DNA of 64,000 nt. Origin: Pseudideonella sakaiensis. GTDB lineage: Bacteria; Pseudomonadota; Gammaproteobacteria; Burkholderiales; Burkholderiaceae_C. The stretch lies in the NCBI RefSeq assembly GCF_001293525.1, contig NZ_BBYR01000006.1, positions 1 to 64,000 on the forward strand. The letters are read 5' to 3'. Numbering within the stretch: position 1 is the stretch's first letter; every line of letters begins with the position of its first letter. A program made the position numbers and the translations under genes. The notes beneath the pieces were generated by a model that ran no database searches, was not told the origin of the DNA, and worked only from the letters and a program-made list of their open reading frames with translations. Shown here piece by piece: positions 1-8,562 of this stretch.

Positions 1-560
<560 letters not shown>

Positions 561-576
561 CTCGGAAGACGGTTAC

Positions 577-1284
577 TCAGACCGCCAGCCAGCGCGCCAG
601 CAGCGCCGGGTCGGCCTGCAGCTGGCCCGGCGTGCCCTCGAACACGACGCGGCCGTGCCCCACCAGGCAGACCCGCGTCGACACCTTCAGCGCGATGGCC
701 AGCTTCTGCTCCACCAGCACCACCGACACGCCGCGCCGGTGCATGTCGCGGATGCACTCGCCGACCTGGGCCACGATCTTCGGGGCGAGGCCCTCGGTCG
801 GCTCGTCGATCAGGATCACCAGCGGATTGGACAGCAGCGAGCGGCAGATGGTCAGCATCTGCTGCTCGCCGCCCGAGAGGCTGCCGCCGCGGGTGCGGCG
901 GCGCTCGCGCAGACGCGGGAAATAGTCGTACATCTGCGCCACCGTCCACTGCGGCGCGCCGTCCACCGCCGGCTGCTCGCCCATGCGCAGGTTCTCCTCG
1001 ACGGTGAGGTTGGCGAAGATCTCGCGCTCCTCCGGCACGTAGGCGAGGCCGGCCCGGCAGATCGCGTGTGGCGCGGCGCCCGCCAGCTCGCGCCCGCGCA
1101 GGCTCACGTGTCCCGCGCTCGGCGGCACCAGGCCCATCAGCGCCTTCAGCGTGGTCGAGCGGCCGGAGCCGTTGCGCCCGAGCAGGCTCAGCACCTCGCC
1201 CGGCCCGACGTCGAAGCTCATGCCCTGCAGGATGTGGCTCTTGCCGTAGTGGGCATGCAGGTCCCGCACCGACAGCAGCGTCAT
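577..1284 (-). CDS. livF: LivF-type ABC transporter ATPase with a Lys-to-Arg Walker A
   Basis: 235-residue ATP-binding subunit of a branched-chain-amino-acid/amide (HAAT) ABC importer; it would form the cytoplasmic ATPase pair with LivG. The usual LivF features are present: signature LSGGEQQML, Walker B LVILIDEPTEGLAPKIV and switch His replaced by Gln in VVLVEQKL, as is usual for LivF. Odd: Walker A (residues 36-43) reads GRNGSGRS, so residue 42 (codon 1159-1161, CGC) is Arg where Lys is near invariant. Start ATG at 1284 overlaps the livG stop by 4 nt (ATGA), which supports co-translation. Last gene of the operon, ending 16 nt from the IS110 gene. Family assignment is certain; normal ATPase activity of this subunit is not. 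Confidence 0.95.
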   Translation of the reverse strand: MTLLSVRDLHAHYGKSHILQGMSFDVGPGEVLSLLGRNGSGRSTTLKALMGLVPPSAGHVSLRGRELAGAAPHAICRAGLAYVPEEREIFANLTVEENLRMGEQPAVDGAPQWTVAQMYDYFPRLRERRRTRGGSLSGGEQQMLTICRSLLSNPLVILIDEPTEGLAPKIVAQVGECIRDMHRRGVSVVLVEQKLAIALKVSTRVCLVGHGRVVFEGTPGQLQADPALLARWLAV

Positions 1285-2102
1285 GCGGCGGCCTCCTCGC
1301 CCAGGTAGGCCTCGCGCACGCCCGGGTGGCGGCGGATCTCCTCGGGCGTGCCGGTGGCGACGAGCTGGCCGTAGACCAGCACGCTGACCCGCTCGCCGAG
1401 CGCGAACACCACGTCCATGTCGTGCTCCACCAGCAGCAGGGCCCGCCCGTCCGCCACCTCGCGGATCAGCGCGCCGGTGTAGGCGGTCTCCTCGCGCGAC
1501 ATGCCGGCCATCGGCTCGTCCAGCAGGATCAGACGCGGCTCGGACGCGAGGGTCATCGCCAGCTCGAGCGAGCGCTGCTCGGAGTAGCTCATCTCGCCGG
1601 CCAGGCTGCCCGCGCGCGCCTGCAGCCGCACCCGCTCCAGCAGCTCCTCGCTGCGCCGGCGCACCGGCGCCAGCGACGCGAGCCGGCGCCAGAAGCTGTA
1701 CTGCACGCGATGGCGCTGCATCACGGCGATGCGCAGGTTCTCCAGCACGGTCAGGCGCGGGAAGACGTTGGTGATCTGGAAGGACCGGGCCAGGCCGGCG
1801 CGGTTGATGCGCTCCGGCGCCCAGCCGTCGATGCGCTGGCCGGCGAAGCGGATCTCGCCGGCACTGGGCCGCAGCTGGCCGGAGATCAGGTGGAACAGCG
1901 TGGACTTGCCGGCGCCGTTCGGCCCGATCAGCGCATGGCGCTCGCCGGGCTGCAGCGCGAGGTCGACACCGCGGATGACCTCGGTCTCGCCGAAGGCCTT
2001 GTGCAGCCCGCGCAGCGCGAGCAGGGGTTCGCCGGCCGCCACGGGGCCGGGCCCGGCCCAGGGCGTGGACCCGGGATCGCCGTCGGGCATCGCGGTGCTC
2101 AT
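1281..2102 (-). CDS. livG: LivG-type ABC transporter ATP-binding protein
   Basis: 273-residue ATPase of the same Liv/HAAT importer. Visible motifs: Walker A GPNGAGKST (about 60-68), signature-like MSYSEQRSLELAM in place of canonical LSGGQ (a LivG-typical variant), Walker B LILLDEPMAGM, and the switch His in LLLVEHDMDVV. The N-terminus carries about 20 extra residues before the first beta strand, so a later start is possible; the ATG at 2102 was chosen because it overlaps the livM stop as ATGA. Unlike its partner LivF, the Walker A Lys is intact, so one of the two nucleotide sites should be catalytic. Confidence 0.95.
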   Translation of the reverse strand: MSTAMPDGDPGSTPWAGPGPVAAGEPLLALRGLHKAFGETEVIRGVDLALQPGERHALIGPNGAGKSTLFHLISGQLRPSAGEIRFAGQRIDGWAPERINRAGLARSFQITNVFPRLTVLENLRIAVMQRHRVQYSFWRRLASLAPVRRRSEELLERVRLQARAGSLAGEMSYSEQRSLELAMTLASEPRLILLDEPMAGMSREETAYTGALIREVADGRALLLVEHDMDVVFALGERVSVLVYGQLVATGTPEEIRRHPGVREAYLGEEAAA

Positions 2103-3388
2103 GGCGCCACCCGCCGAGGGGCGGTGGCCGGCGCTGCGGCCACGGGGGCGGTGGCCGCCGGCACCTCGACCGCCTGCCAGGATGCGAGCTGCCGCCGCAC
2201 CAGGGCGGCGAGCAGCGTGCCGGAGGCCAGCAGGGCCGCCGGCAGCAGCCAGGTCCCCGTGGCCAGCGGCGCCCAGTCGCGTCCGCCGATGCGCAGCGGC
2301 GGCCAGCCGTCGGCCGCCGCGGCCAGCGCGCGGTAGTCGGCCGAGAACAGGCGCTGCACGGCCTCGACGACGAAGACCAGGCCCCCGGACAGCAGCACGG
2401 CGGCCGGTACCGCCAGCACCAGCACGCGCAGCACCGCCCGCGGGCCGTGGCGTGCCGCGGCCCGCGCCAGCGCCTCGACCAGCCCGGCCAGGCCGGCCGG
2501 CATGCACAGCAGCACGACCACGAACAGCGCCCCCTGGTAGAGCAGCCAGGACTGGGTGGCGTCGGACACGGCGTAGCCAAAGAAGGTCATCAGCGCGGCC
2601 CCGAGCGCCGGGCCGAGGAAGCTGCCGACGCCGCCGATGTAGGCGTTCAGCACCACGGCCGCCGACACACCGGCCTCGAAGACCACGTAGTTCGCGGCCT
2701 CGTTGCTGATCGCCTGCAGGCTGCCGGCCACGCCCGCGAACATCGTGGAGGTGGCGAATACCGCGACGCCGAGGCCGTGCACGTCGTAACCGAGGAAGCG
2801 CAGCCGGTGCGCGTTCTCGCGCAGCGCGAGCGTGAGGCGGCCCAGCGGTGTCGCCGTCAGGCCGTACAGCGCGGCCAGCGACAGGCCGACCCAGGCCAGC
2901 ACCAGGAAGTAGACCTCGGTGGTGCTGCCGAAGCCCAGTCCCCAGGCCGGCATGCGCATCGTCGACAGGCCCGCCTCGCCGCCGAACCAGCCCTTGAGCT
3001 GCGGCGCCAGCGCATGCACCAGCTCGGCGATGGCCAGCGTGATCATCGAGAAGGCGGTGCCGCTGCGCTGCGTGGCGAACCAGCCGGCCGCGACACCGAC
3101 CAGCAGTCCCGCGAGCGCGCCCACCAGCGGCAGCAGCGGCGTGGGCAGCAGGCCGGCGCCGCCCAGCGCCTGCATCGCATGCACCGTCGCGAAGCTGCCG
3201 ATGCCGAAGTAGGCCGCATGCCCGAAGGACAGCAGCCCGGCGCGGCCGGCCAGCAGCCCGAAGGCGCTGGCGAAGAGCGCGGCGATCAGCATCTGGATCG
3301 CGGCGTTCAGCAGGCCCGCGGACAGCAGCCAGGGCGCCGCTGCCAGCGCGGCCAGCACCGCCGCGCCCAGGCTCAGGTGCAGCCGCAT
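2099..3388 (-). CDS. livM: LivM-type branched-chain amino acid ABC permease
   Basis: 429-residue inner-membrane permease. Multiple hydrophobic segments span about residues 5-330, and the BPD_transp_2 signature is visible around GLLSFGHAAYFGIGSFATVHAM and GSFLGPALGAALMTFF. The C-terminal 90 residues form an extra hydrophobic, then Ala-rich, extension (two more possible helices around 300-330 and 375-395), which is longer than the usual LivM of roughly 320-360 residues. Its stop overlaps the livG start by 4 nt. Substrate range cannot be read from the permease; HAAT systems import branched-chain amino acids, amides, urea or aromatic acids. Confidence 0.93.
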   Translation of the reverse strand: MRLHLSLGAAVLAALAAAPWLLSAGLLNAAIQMLIAALFASAFGLLAGRAGLLSFGHAAYFGIGSFATVHAMQALGGAGLLPTPLLPLVGALAGLLVGVAAGWFATQRSGTAFSMITLAIAELVHALAPQLKGWFGGEAGLSTMRMPAWGLGFGSTTEVYFLVLAWVGLSLAALYGLTATPLGRLTLALRENAHRLRFLGYDVHGLGVAVFATSTMFAGVAGSLQAISNEAANYVVFEAGVSAAVVLNAYIGGVGSFLGPALGAALMTFFGYAVSDATQSWLLYQGALFVVVLLCMPAGLAGLVEALARAAARHGPRAVLRVLVLAVPAAVLLSGGLVFVVEAVQRLFSADYRALAAAADGWPPLRIGGRDWAPLATGTWLLPAALLASGTLLAALVRRQLASWQAVEVPAATAPVAAAPATAPRRVAP

Positions 3389-3391
3389 CGC

Positions 3392-4333
3392 TCAGGCCCG
3401 CTCGCCGAACAGCCCGCCGGGCCGCCACAGCAGCACCAGCAGCATCAGCGCGAACGGGATCGTGGCCGCCAGGCTGGACAGCTCGAGGGTGAGCAGCCCG
3501 CCGACCTGCCGGGCCCAGTCGCCTGCGCCGACCAGCGCCAGCAGGTCGGCCAGGCTGCGGTCGATGCCCACCGCGACCGAGGTCAGCAGCCCGATCAGCA
3601 GCGAGGCCAGCATCGCCCCGCCGAGCGATCCCAGGCCGCCGACCACCACCACCACGAAGACCATCACGCCCAGCTCCAGTGCCATGTTCGGGCTGGTCGT
3701 GTAGAAGGCCCCCGCGATCGCGCCGGCCAGGCCGGCCAGCGCCGCGCCGACGCCGAACACCCCCATGAAGACGCGCTGCACCGGGTGACCCAGCGCCTCG
3801 GCCATGCGCGGCCGGTGAACCGCGGCGCGCACGACGATGCCGATGCGCGTGCGCGTCATCAGCAGGTAGATCAGTGCGAACATGGCCAGCGCCACGCCGC
3901 CCATCAGCACGCGGTAGGCGGGGTACTGCAGGCGGCCGATGCGGAAGGCCTCGACGTCGAGCGCCGCCGGGATGCGGTAGTCGACCGGGACATTGCCGAA
4001 GAAGAGCTTGATCGTCTCCGCGATGATGAAGGACAGGCCGAAGGTGAGCAGCAGTTCGTGCGCATGTCCGTGGCGGTGGGCACGGCGCAGCACCCAGCGC
4101 TCCACGCCCATGCCGACGGCCCCGGCCAGCAGCGTGGCCGCGAGCACGGCGCCGGCGAAGCCGAGCCGGCCCTGCATTGTGTACGCGAAGTAGGCGCCCA
4201 GCATGTAGAAGGACGCGTGCGCGAAGTTCAGCACGCCCATCATGCCGAACACCAGCGTCAGGCCGGCCGACACCATGAACAGCAGCAGGCCGTAGACGAC
4301 GCCGTTCAGCAGCGCGAAGACGAGGCTTTCCAT
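3392..4333 (-). CDS. livH: LivH-type branched-chain amino acid ABC permease
   Basis: 313-residue integral membrane permease partner of LivM. It starts with the typical LivH N-terminus (LNGVVYGLLLFMVSAGLTLVFGMMGVLNFAHASFYMLGAY) and ends with the loop GGLGSLGGAMLASLLIGLL that docks on the ATPase. Eight or so hydrophobic segments. It lies 3 nt upstream of livM and 7 nt downstream of the binding-protein gene, so all are expected on one transcript. Length is normal for the family. Confidence 0.95.
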   Translation of the reverse strand: MESLVFALLNGVVYGLLLFMVSAGLTLVFGMMGVLNFAHASFYMLGAYFAYTMQGRLGFAGAVLAATLLAGAVGMGVERWVLRRAHRHGHAHELLLTFGLSFIIAETIKLFFGNVPVDYRIPAALDVEAFRIGRLQYPAYRVLMGGVALAMFALIYLLMTRTRIGIVVRAAVHRPRMAEALGHPVQRVFMGVFGVGAALAGLAGAIAGAFYTTSPNMALELGVMVFVVVVVGGLGSLGGAMLASLLIGLLTSVAVGIDRSLADLLALVGAGDWARQVGGLLTLELSSLAATIPFALMLLVLLWRPGGLFGERA

Positions 4334-4340
4334 CGCGCGC

Positions 4341-5582
4341 TCAGCCGCCCGGACGCTGCATGCGGCAGCTGGCCTGCGCGGGCGACGCGACCTCCTCCGC
4401 GCTGAAGGTCCTGACCGGCTTGAAGCCCATGTCGGTGCCCTCGGACTTGAAGCGTGCGTCGCGCGTCACCACCGACACCACCAGCGGCAGCAGCAGCTGG
4501 TGGTCGGCGGCGCGCATGCTCATCTCGCCCATCGGCGTCTTCACGCGCGCCGTCTCCAGCGCCCGCGCGAAGGCGTTCACGTCGAGCGAGCCGCCGGCCG
4601 GCGGCGTGCGCTTCAGCGCGTCGGCCATCAGCGCGAGGCCGAAGGCGGTCTGCGGCTCGACGAAGACCGGGTCGTGGCCGCTGCGCGCGCGGTAGTCGGC
4701 GACGAAGCGCGCCGCCTCCGCGCCACCCGCCTCGGCGTTGAAGGCATGCGCGACGAAATGCCCGATCGCGGTCTCGCCGGCGTTCGTCAGGTTGCCCGGC
4801 TGGTCCAGGTAGACGGTGCCGAAGCGCGCCTTCAGGCCCGAGGCCCTGGCGGCCTTCATCAACAGCAGCAGGTCGTTCGACCAGTTGCCGGTGAGCACGG
4901 TCTCGGCGCCGCTGGCGCTGATCTTCGAGACATAGGGCGCGAAGTCCTGGATCTTGTTGGTGTCGTGCAGGGCCTTCTCCACCACCTGGTAGCCGCCGGT
5001 GGCCGCCTGGTCGACGATCGCCTTCTCCATGTCCTGGCCCCAGGAGTAGTTCTGGTTGATCGCATAGACCTTGCCGCCCAGCGCCTGGGCCTGCTTCATC
5101 GCCAGCACCAGCGCCTTGGTGCGCACCTGGGCGTTGCCGGCGAGCCGGAAGTGGTGGAAGTGGCACTTCTCGCCGGTCAGCTCGAGGGCCTCGGCGCCGA
5201 CGTTGAGGTAGACCACCTCGCGGCCCGGGCTGCGCAGGTTGTGCTTGCGCACGTCCTCGGTGATCTGCCCACCGATCGCCGAGGACGCCCCCTGGATCAC
5301 GATCTGCACGCCGTCGGCGATCGCCGCCTTCAGCTTGTCCGACGCGCCGGCAGGGCCGCCCTGGTTGTCGTACTCGAGCAGCTGCACCGGCTGGCCCTGG
5401 TAGCCGCCGGCGGCGTTGATCTGGTCGATGGCGTAGCGCACCGCTGCCCGGAAGGTCTGTCCGGTGGAGGCCTGCGGGCCCGACAGGGTCTCGAGCAGGC
5501 CGATCTTCAGCGGCGCCGCCTGCGCCGCGGCCTGGGTGCAGGCCAGCGCCGCGCCGAGCGCGAGCGAACGGAAGGGGATCAT
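4341..5582 (-). CDS. Liv-type periplasmic substrate-binding protein
   Basis: 413 residues. The N-terminus MIPFRSLALGAALACTQAAAQA is a Sec signal peptide with cleavage near residue 22, which fixes the start at the ATG 5582, preceded by an AGGAGACACC ribosome site. The mature protein begins APLKIGLLETLSGPQASTG and continues with FRAAVRYAIDQINAAGGYQG, the signature of the peripla_BP_6 (Leu/Ile/Val-binding) fold. A conserved EKCHFHHFRL segment around 165 is shared by a subclass associated with aromatic or organic-acid uptake; exact ligand unknown. Gene order SDR, binding protein, LivHMGF suggests uptake of the compound oxidised by the SDR. Confidence 0.92.
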   Translation of the reverse strand: MIPFRSLALGAALACTQAAAQAAPLKIGLLETLSGPQASTGQTFRAAVRYAIDQINAAGGYQGQPVQLLEYDNQGGPAGASDKLKAAIADGVQIVIQGASSAIGGQITEDVRKHNLRSPGREVVYLNVGAEALELTGEKCHFHHFRLAGNAQVRTKALVLAMKQAQALGGKVYAINQNYSWGQDMEKAIVDQAATGGYQVVEKALHDTNKIQDFAPYVSKISASGAETVLTGNWSNDLLLLMKAARASGLKARFGTVYLDQPGNLTNAGETAIGHFVAHAFNAEAGGAEAARFVADYRARSGHDPVFVEPQTAFGLALMADALKRTPPAGGSLDVNAFARALETARVKTPMGEMSMRAADHQLLLPLVVSVVTRDARFKSEGTDMGFKPVRTFSAEEVASPAQASCRMQRPGG

Positions 5583-5610
5583 GGGGTGTCTCCTGGAAGG
5601 ATGGGAAGGC

Positions 5611-6402
5611 TCACGGCAGCTCCACCGGGCCGCCGACGCTGATCGCCTGCCCGGTGAAATGGCGCGCGGCCGGCGAACAGAGGAACAGCGCCATCGCGGC
5701 CACGTCCTCGGCGCCCACCAGGCGGCGCGGCACGGCGCCCTGCGGGGACCGGGCAGACAGCGCGTCGGCGCCCGTGCCAGTGGCGGCGGCGCGCGCAACG
5801 ACCGCGCCGTCCAGCCGCTCGCCCTCGAGCGAGCCGGGCAGGATCGCGTTGACGCGCACGCCCTGCGCACCGAGCTCGAGGGCGAGCGACTTCACGAGGC
5901 CGACCACCGCCCACTTGCTCGCCGCATAGGGGGAGCGGAAGGCCCAGCCCAGGCGGCTCGCCGCCGAGCCGATCGCGATCACGCAGGGATCGCCGGCCGA
6001 GCGCTTCAGCAAGGGCACGGCCCGGCGCGCGAACAGGTACTGGCCGGTCAGGTTGACCGCGATCGTGCGTTCCCAGGCCGCCAGGCTGATGTCCTCGATC
6101 GGGCCGGTGGGGCCGGCGATGCCGGCGTTGCTGACGAGCACGTCGAGGCCGCCGAGCAGGGCCTGCACATCGTCGAAGACTGCATCCACGTCCGCCGAGA
6201 CCGCCGCATCGGCCATGCTCGTGGTGATGCCGGGCTGGGCCGCGCCGAGCCGGTCCAGCGCGGCACGGTCGATGTCGCAGACGTGCACCCGCGCGCCGGC
6301 CTCGACGAAGGCACGGGCCATCGCTGCACCGATGCCGGCTGCGCCGGCGGTGACCAGCACGCGCAGGCGGGGGCGGGGTTGCAGCAGTTCGAGCACGGGC
6401 AT
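5611..6402 (-). CDS. Short-chain dehydrogenase/reductase (SDR)
   Basis: 263-residue classical SDR, NAD(P)-dependent alcohol/ketone oxidoreductase of the cytoplasm. The cofactor motif reads TAGAAGIG (residues about 18-25; TGxxxGIG is usual), followed by DVLVSNAGIAG (NAG motif), catalytic Ser in VIAIGSAAS and the YAASK catalytic pair. The end QAISVGGPVEL is the usual SDR C-terminus. Asp in VHVCDIDR after the second beta strand suggests NAD preference. The ATG at 6402 was chosen because upstream codons are out of family register. First gene of the liv operon, 28 nt from the binding-protein gene; it is divergently placed to a PucR regulator. Substrate unknown. Confidence 0.92.
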   Translation of the reverse strand: MPVLELLQPRPRLRVLVTAGAAGIGAAMARAFVEAGARVHVCDIDRAALDRLGAAQPGITTSMADAAVSADVDAVFDDVQALLGGLDVLVSNAGIAGPTGPIEDISLAAWERTIAVNLTGQYLFARRAVPLLKRSAGDPCVIAIGSAASRLGWAFRSPYAASKWAVVGLVKSLALELGAQGVRVNAILPGSLEGERLDGAVVARAAATGTGADALSARSPQGAVPRRLVGAEDVAAMALFLCSPAARHFTGQAISVGGPVELP

Positions 6403-6561
6403 CGGCTGTCTCCGGACGCCGGGCGGGTGACGCACGGGATGGCCAGTCTCGCCAGACCGGGCCCGCGGCCCAATGTCAGGCGGCCACACCGCCGGCGCCG
6501 ATTCGATGTGAGGTGCAGGCGGCAGCCGCGCGGCGGCGGCCCGCTCTGCTAGCCTGCGGCC
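6403..6561. promoter_or_regulatory. Divergent promoter region between the SDR-liv operon and the PucR-type regulator
   Basis: 159 nt non-coding gap between two divergent genes, so it must hold both promoters. It is GC-rich and I see no convincing sigma70 boxes. A likely target of the adjacent PucR-type activator, by arrangement only. Confidence 0.4.
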
Positions 6562-8562
6562 ATGCGCCGAGACACGCCGCCGCCCGCCACCGACCGCCTG
6601 GCCCAGGACCTGATCAGGCTGCTGCACGAAGGCGCGCCGGCCGAGGCCTTGTCCCGGCACCTGGCGGCGCTGGAGGCGTTGCCGGAGACGCACGCGGACA
6701 AGTCGCTGCTGGTGGAGTCGGTGCACATGGCGATGGCGGTGCGCAACCGCCTGGAACTCCACGAACGGCGCGAGCAGGGCCTGCTGGCCGTGATCGAGTC
6801 GGCACAGGACCTGGGCAGCCGGCTGGACCTCGGCGACCTGCTGGGCGCGATCGTCGCGCGGGCGCGCAAGCTGCTCGGCTCCGACCTCGCCTGGCTCACC
6901 GTGCACGACGCTGACAAGGGCGAGTTCCGCGTCCTCATCGTCGAAGGCGCGCTGGCGCTCGGCACCGGGCTGATGGTGGCCCACAGCGACCAGGGCGTCG
7001 TGAGCGTCGTGATGTCGAGTCGCCTGCCCTTCACCACGCCCGACTACCTGCACGACACGCGCTTCGCGCACGACCCGCGGCTCGACGACACCTTCCGCGA
7101 GGAGGGCATCGCCGCGCTGGTGGGGGTGCCGCTGATCTGGGCCGGCGAGGTGATCGGCCTGCTCTTCGTCGCCGACCGCTACCACCGCACGCACACCGCG
7201 CAGAGCGTGTCCATCCTGTGCACGCTGGCCACGCACGGCGCGGTGGCGCTGAAGAACGCCCGCGACTTCGAGCGCGCCAGCGCCGCGCTGGCGCATGCCG
7301 ACGCGGCCCGCGCCGAGCTGGAGCGGCACGTGCGCCGCGTGCAGGCCGCGGCCGACGCGCACGAACAGATGACCTCGCTGCTGGCCAAGGGCGCCTCGCT
7401 GGCCACGCTGTGCCAGTCGATCGCCGGTTGCCTCGAGGCCGGGGTACGCGTGCTGGACGAGGCAGGCCGGCCCGTCAGCGAGGCCCCCGCCCCGGGCGAC
7501 GCCGACGCCAGCCTGCCGGCCTGCGAGCCTCATGGCGAGCAGGGCAGCGCGATCGCGCGGGCGCTGCGCGCCAGCCGCCACAGCGGCCGCAGCGTCGAGG
7601 TGCCCGCGCCGTCACCTTGCCGCGTGATGGCGGTGATCGGCGGCGAGGACGTGCTCGGTGCGCTGGTGCTGTTCCACCGCGCGCCGCTGGACGACCTCGC
7701 GCTGCGGACCTTCGAGCGCAGCGCCAGCGTGGTCGGCGTGGTGCTGCTGTCTCAGGAGCGCCAGGAGGCGGCGAAGAACCGCGGCGTCGCGGCCTTGCTG
7801 CGCGCGCTGATCGCGCCGCGCCAGGACGATGCCGCGGTGCTGTCGGACCGGGCCGCGCCGCACGGGGTGGCGCTCACGGCACCGCTGTCGCTGATGCTGG
7901 TGGCGATCGACACGCCCGGTGCCGGCTATGTCGCACGCCGGCTGCGCGCCACCGGCTTGCCGACCGGCGTGCTGATGGACGACGTCGATGGCCAGCTGCT
8001 GATGCTGTGCAACACCACGCGCGCCCGCGAGATGCGGCAGGCGCTGGCCCAGGCGATGCGCGGCGAGCGCGGCAGCTTGCACCGGGGTGTGGTGTCGCGC
8101 CCGGCCGCCGGCGCGGCCGAGCTGCCCGCGCTCTATGCGACGCTGCGCCGCGGCCTCGGCGTGCTGGGCCGCATCGGCGTGCAGGGCCACGTCGTCGACC
8201 AGAACGAGCTGGCGCTGTATGCCACGCTGTTCGAGACCCACGACCAGTCGAGCCTGGCGCAGTTCCTCGAGGCGACCATCGGCGCGCTGCTCGCGCACGA
8301 CCGCCGGCGCCAGTCGGAGCTGGCGGCCACGCTGCTGTGCTACTTCGACCACCACCAGAACGCCAAGACCACCGCGCAGCGCCTGGACATCCACGTGAAC
8401 ACCGTGCGCCAGCGGCTGGCCACGATCGAGGACCTGCTCGGCCACTGGGGCCAGGCCTCGCGGGTGCTGGAGATCCACGTGGCGCTGCGGCTGTGGCACC
8501 TCGGCCGCCCCGTGGACCCGGACCCGCTCACTGCACCGAGATCGCCTTCGCCGTCGGCGTAG
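6562..8562 (+). CDS. PucR-family transcriptional regulator with N-terminal GAF domain
   Basis: 666 residues. After an N-terminal helical region a GAF domain covers about 90-220 (EQGLLAVIESAQDLGSRLDLGDLLGAIVARARKLL start; GIAALVGVPLIWAGEVIGLLFVADR core). A coiled-coil-like Ala/Glu/Arg stretch follows (235-265), then a divergent middle domain, and the PucR C-terminal helix-turn-helix (LLCYFDHHQNAKTTAQRLDI, then HVNTVRQRLATIEDLLG). Such proteins are ligand-responsive activators of purine, polyketide or aromatic catabolism. It diverges from the SDR-liv operon, which it probably controls (inference). Its 3' end overlaps the convergent tannase-esterase gene by 35 nt. Confidence 0.92.
   Translation: MRRDTPPPATDRLAQDLIRLLHEGAPAEALSRHLAALEALPETHADKSLLVESVHMAMAVRNRLELHERREQGLLAVIESAQDLGSRLDLGDLLGAIVARARKLLGSDLAWLTVHDADKGEFRVLIVEGALALGTGLMVAHSDQGVVSVVMSSRLPFTTPDYLHDTRFAHDPRLDDTFREEGIAALVGVPLIWAGEVIGLLFVADRYHRTHTAQSVSILCTLATHGAVALKNARDFERASAALAHADAARAELERHVRRVQAAADAHEQMTSLLAKGASLATLCQSIAGCLEAGVRVLDEAGRPVSEAPAPGDADASLPACEPHGEQGSAIARALRASRHSGRSVEVPAPSPCRVMAVIGGEDVLGALVLFHRAPLDDLALRTFERSASVVGVVLLSQERQEAAKNRGVAALLRALIAPRQDDAAVLSDRAAPHGVALTAPLSLMLVAIDTPGAGYVARRLRATGLPTGVLMDDVDGQLLMLCNTTRAREMRQALAQAMRGERGSLHRGVVSRPAAGAAELPALYATLRRGLGVLGRIGVQGHVVDQNELALYATLFETHDQSSLAQFLEATIGALLAHDRRRQSELAATLLCYFDHHQNAKTTAQRLDIHVNTVRQRLATIEDLLGHWGQASRVLEIHVALRLWHLGRPVDPDPLTAPRSPSPSA

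Noticed and set aside
577-2580. 667-codon minus frame that would fuse a long N-terminus to LivF
   Set aside because: The N-terminal 430 codons are out-of-frame livG and livM; LivF starts at 1284 with an ATGA overlap.
2447-4405. 652-codon plus-strand frame across livM and livH
   Set aside because: Antisense to two clear permease genes; extreme His/Gln/Arg composition.
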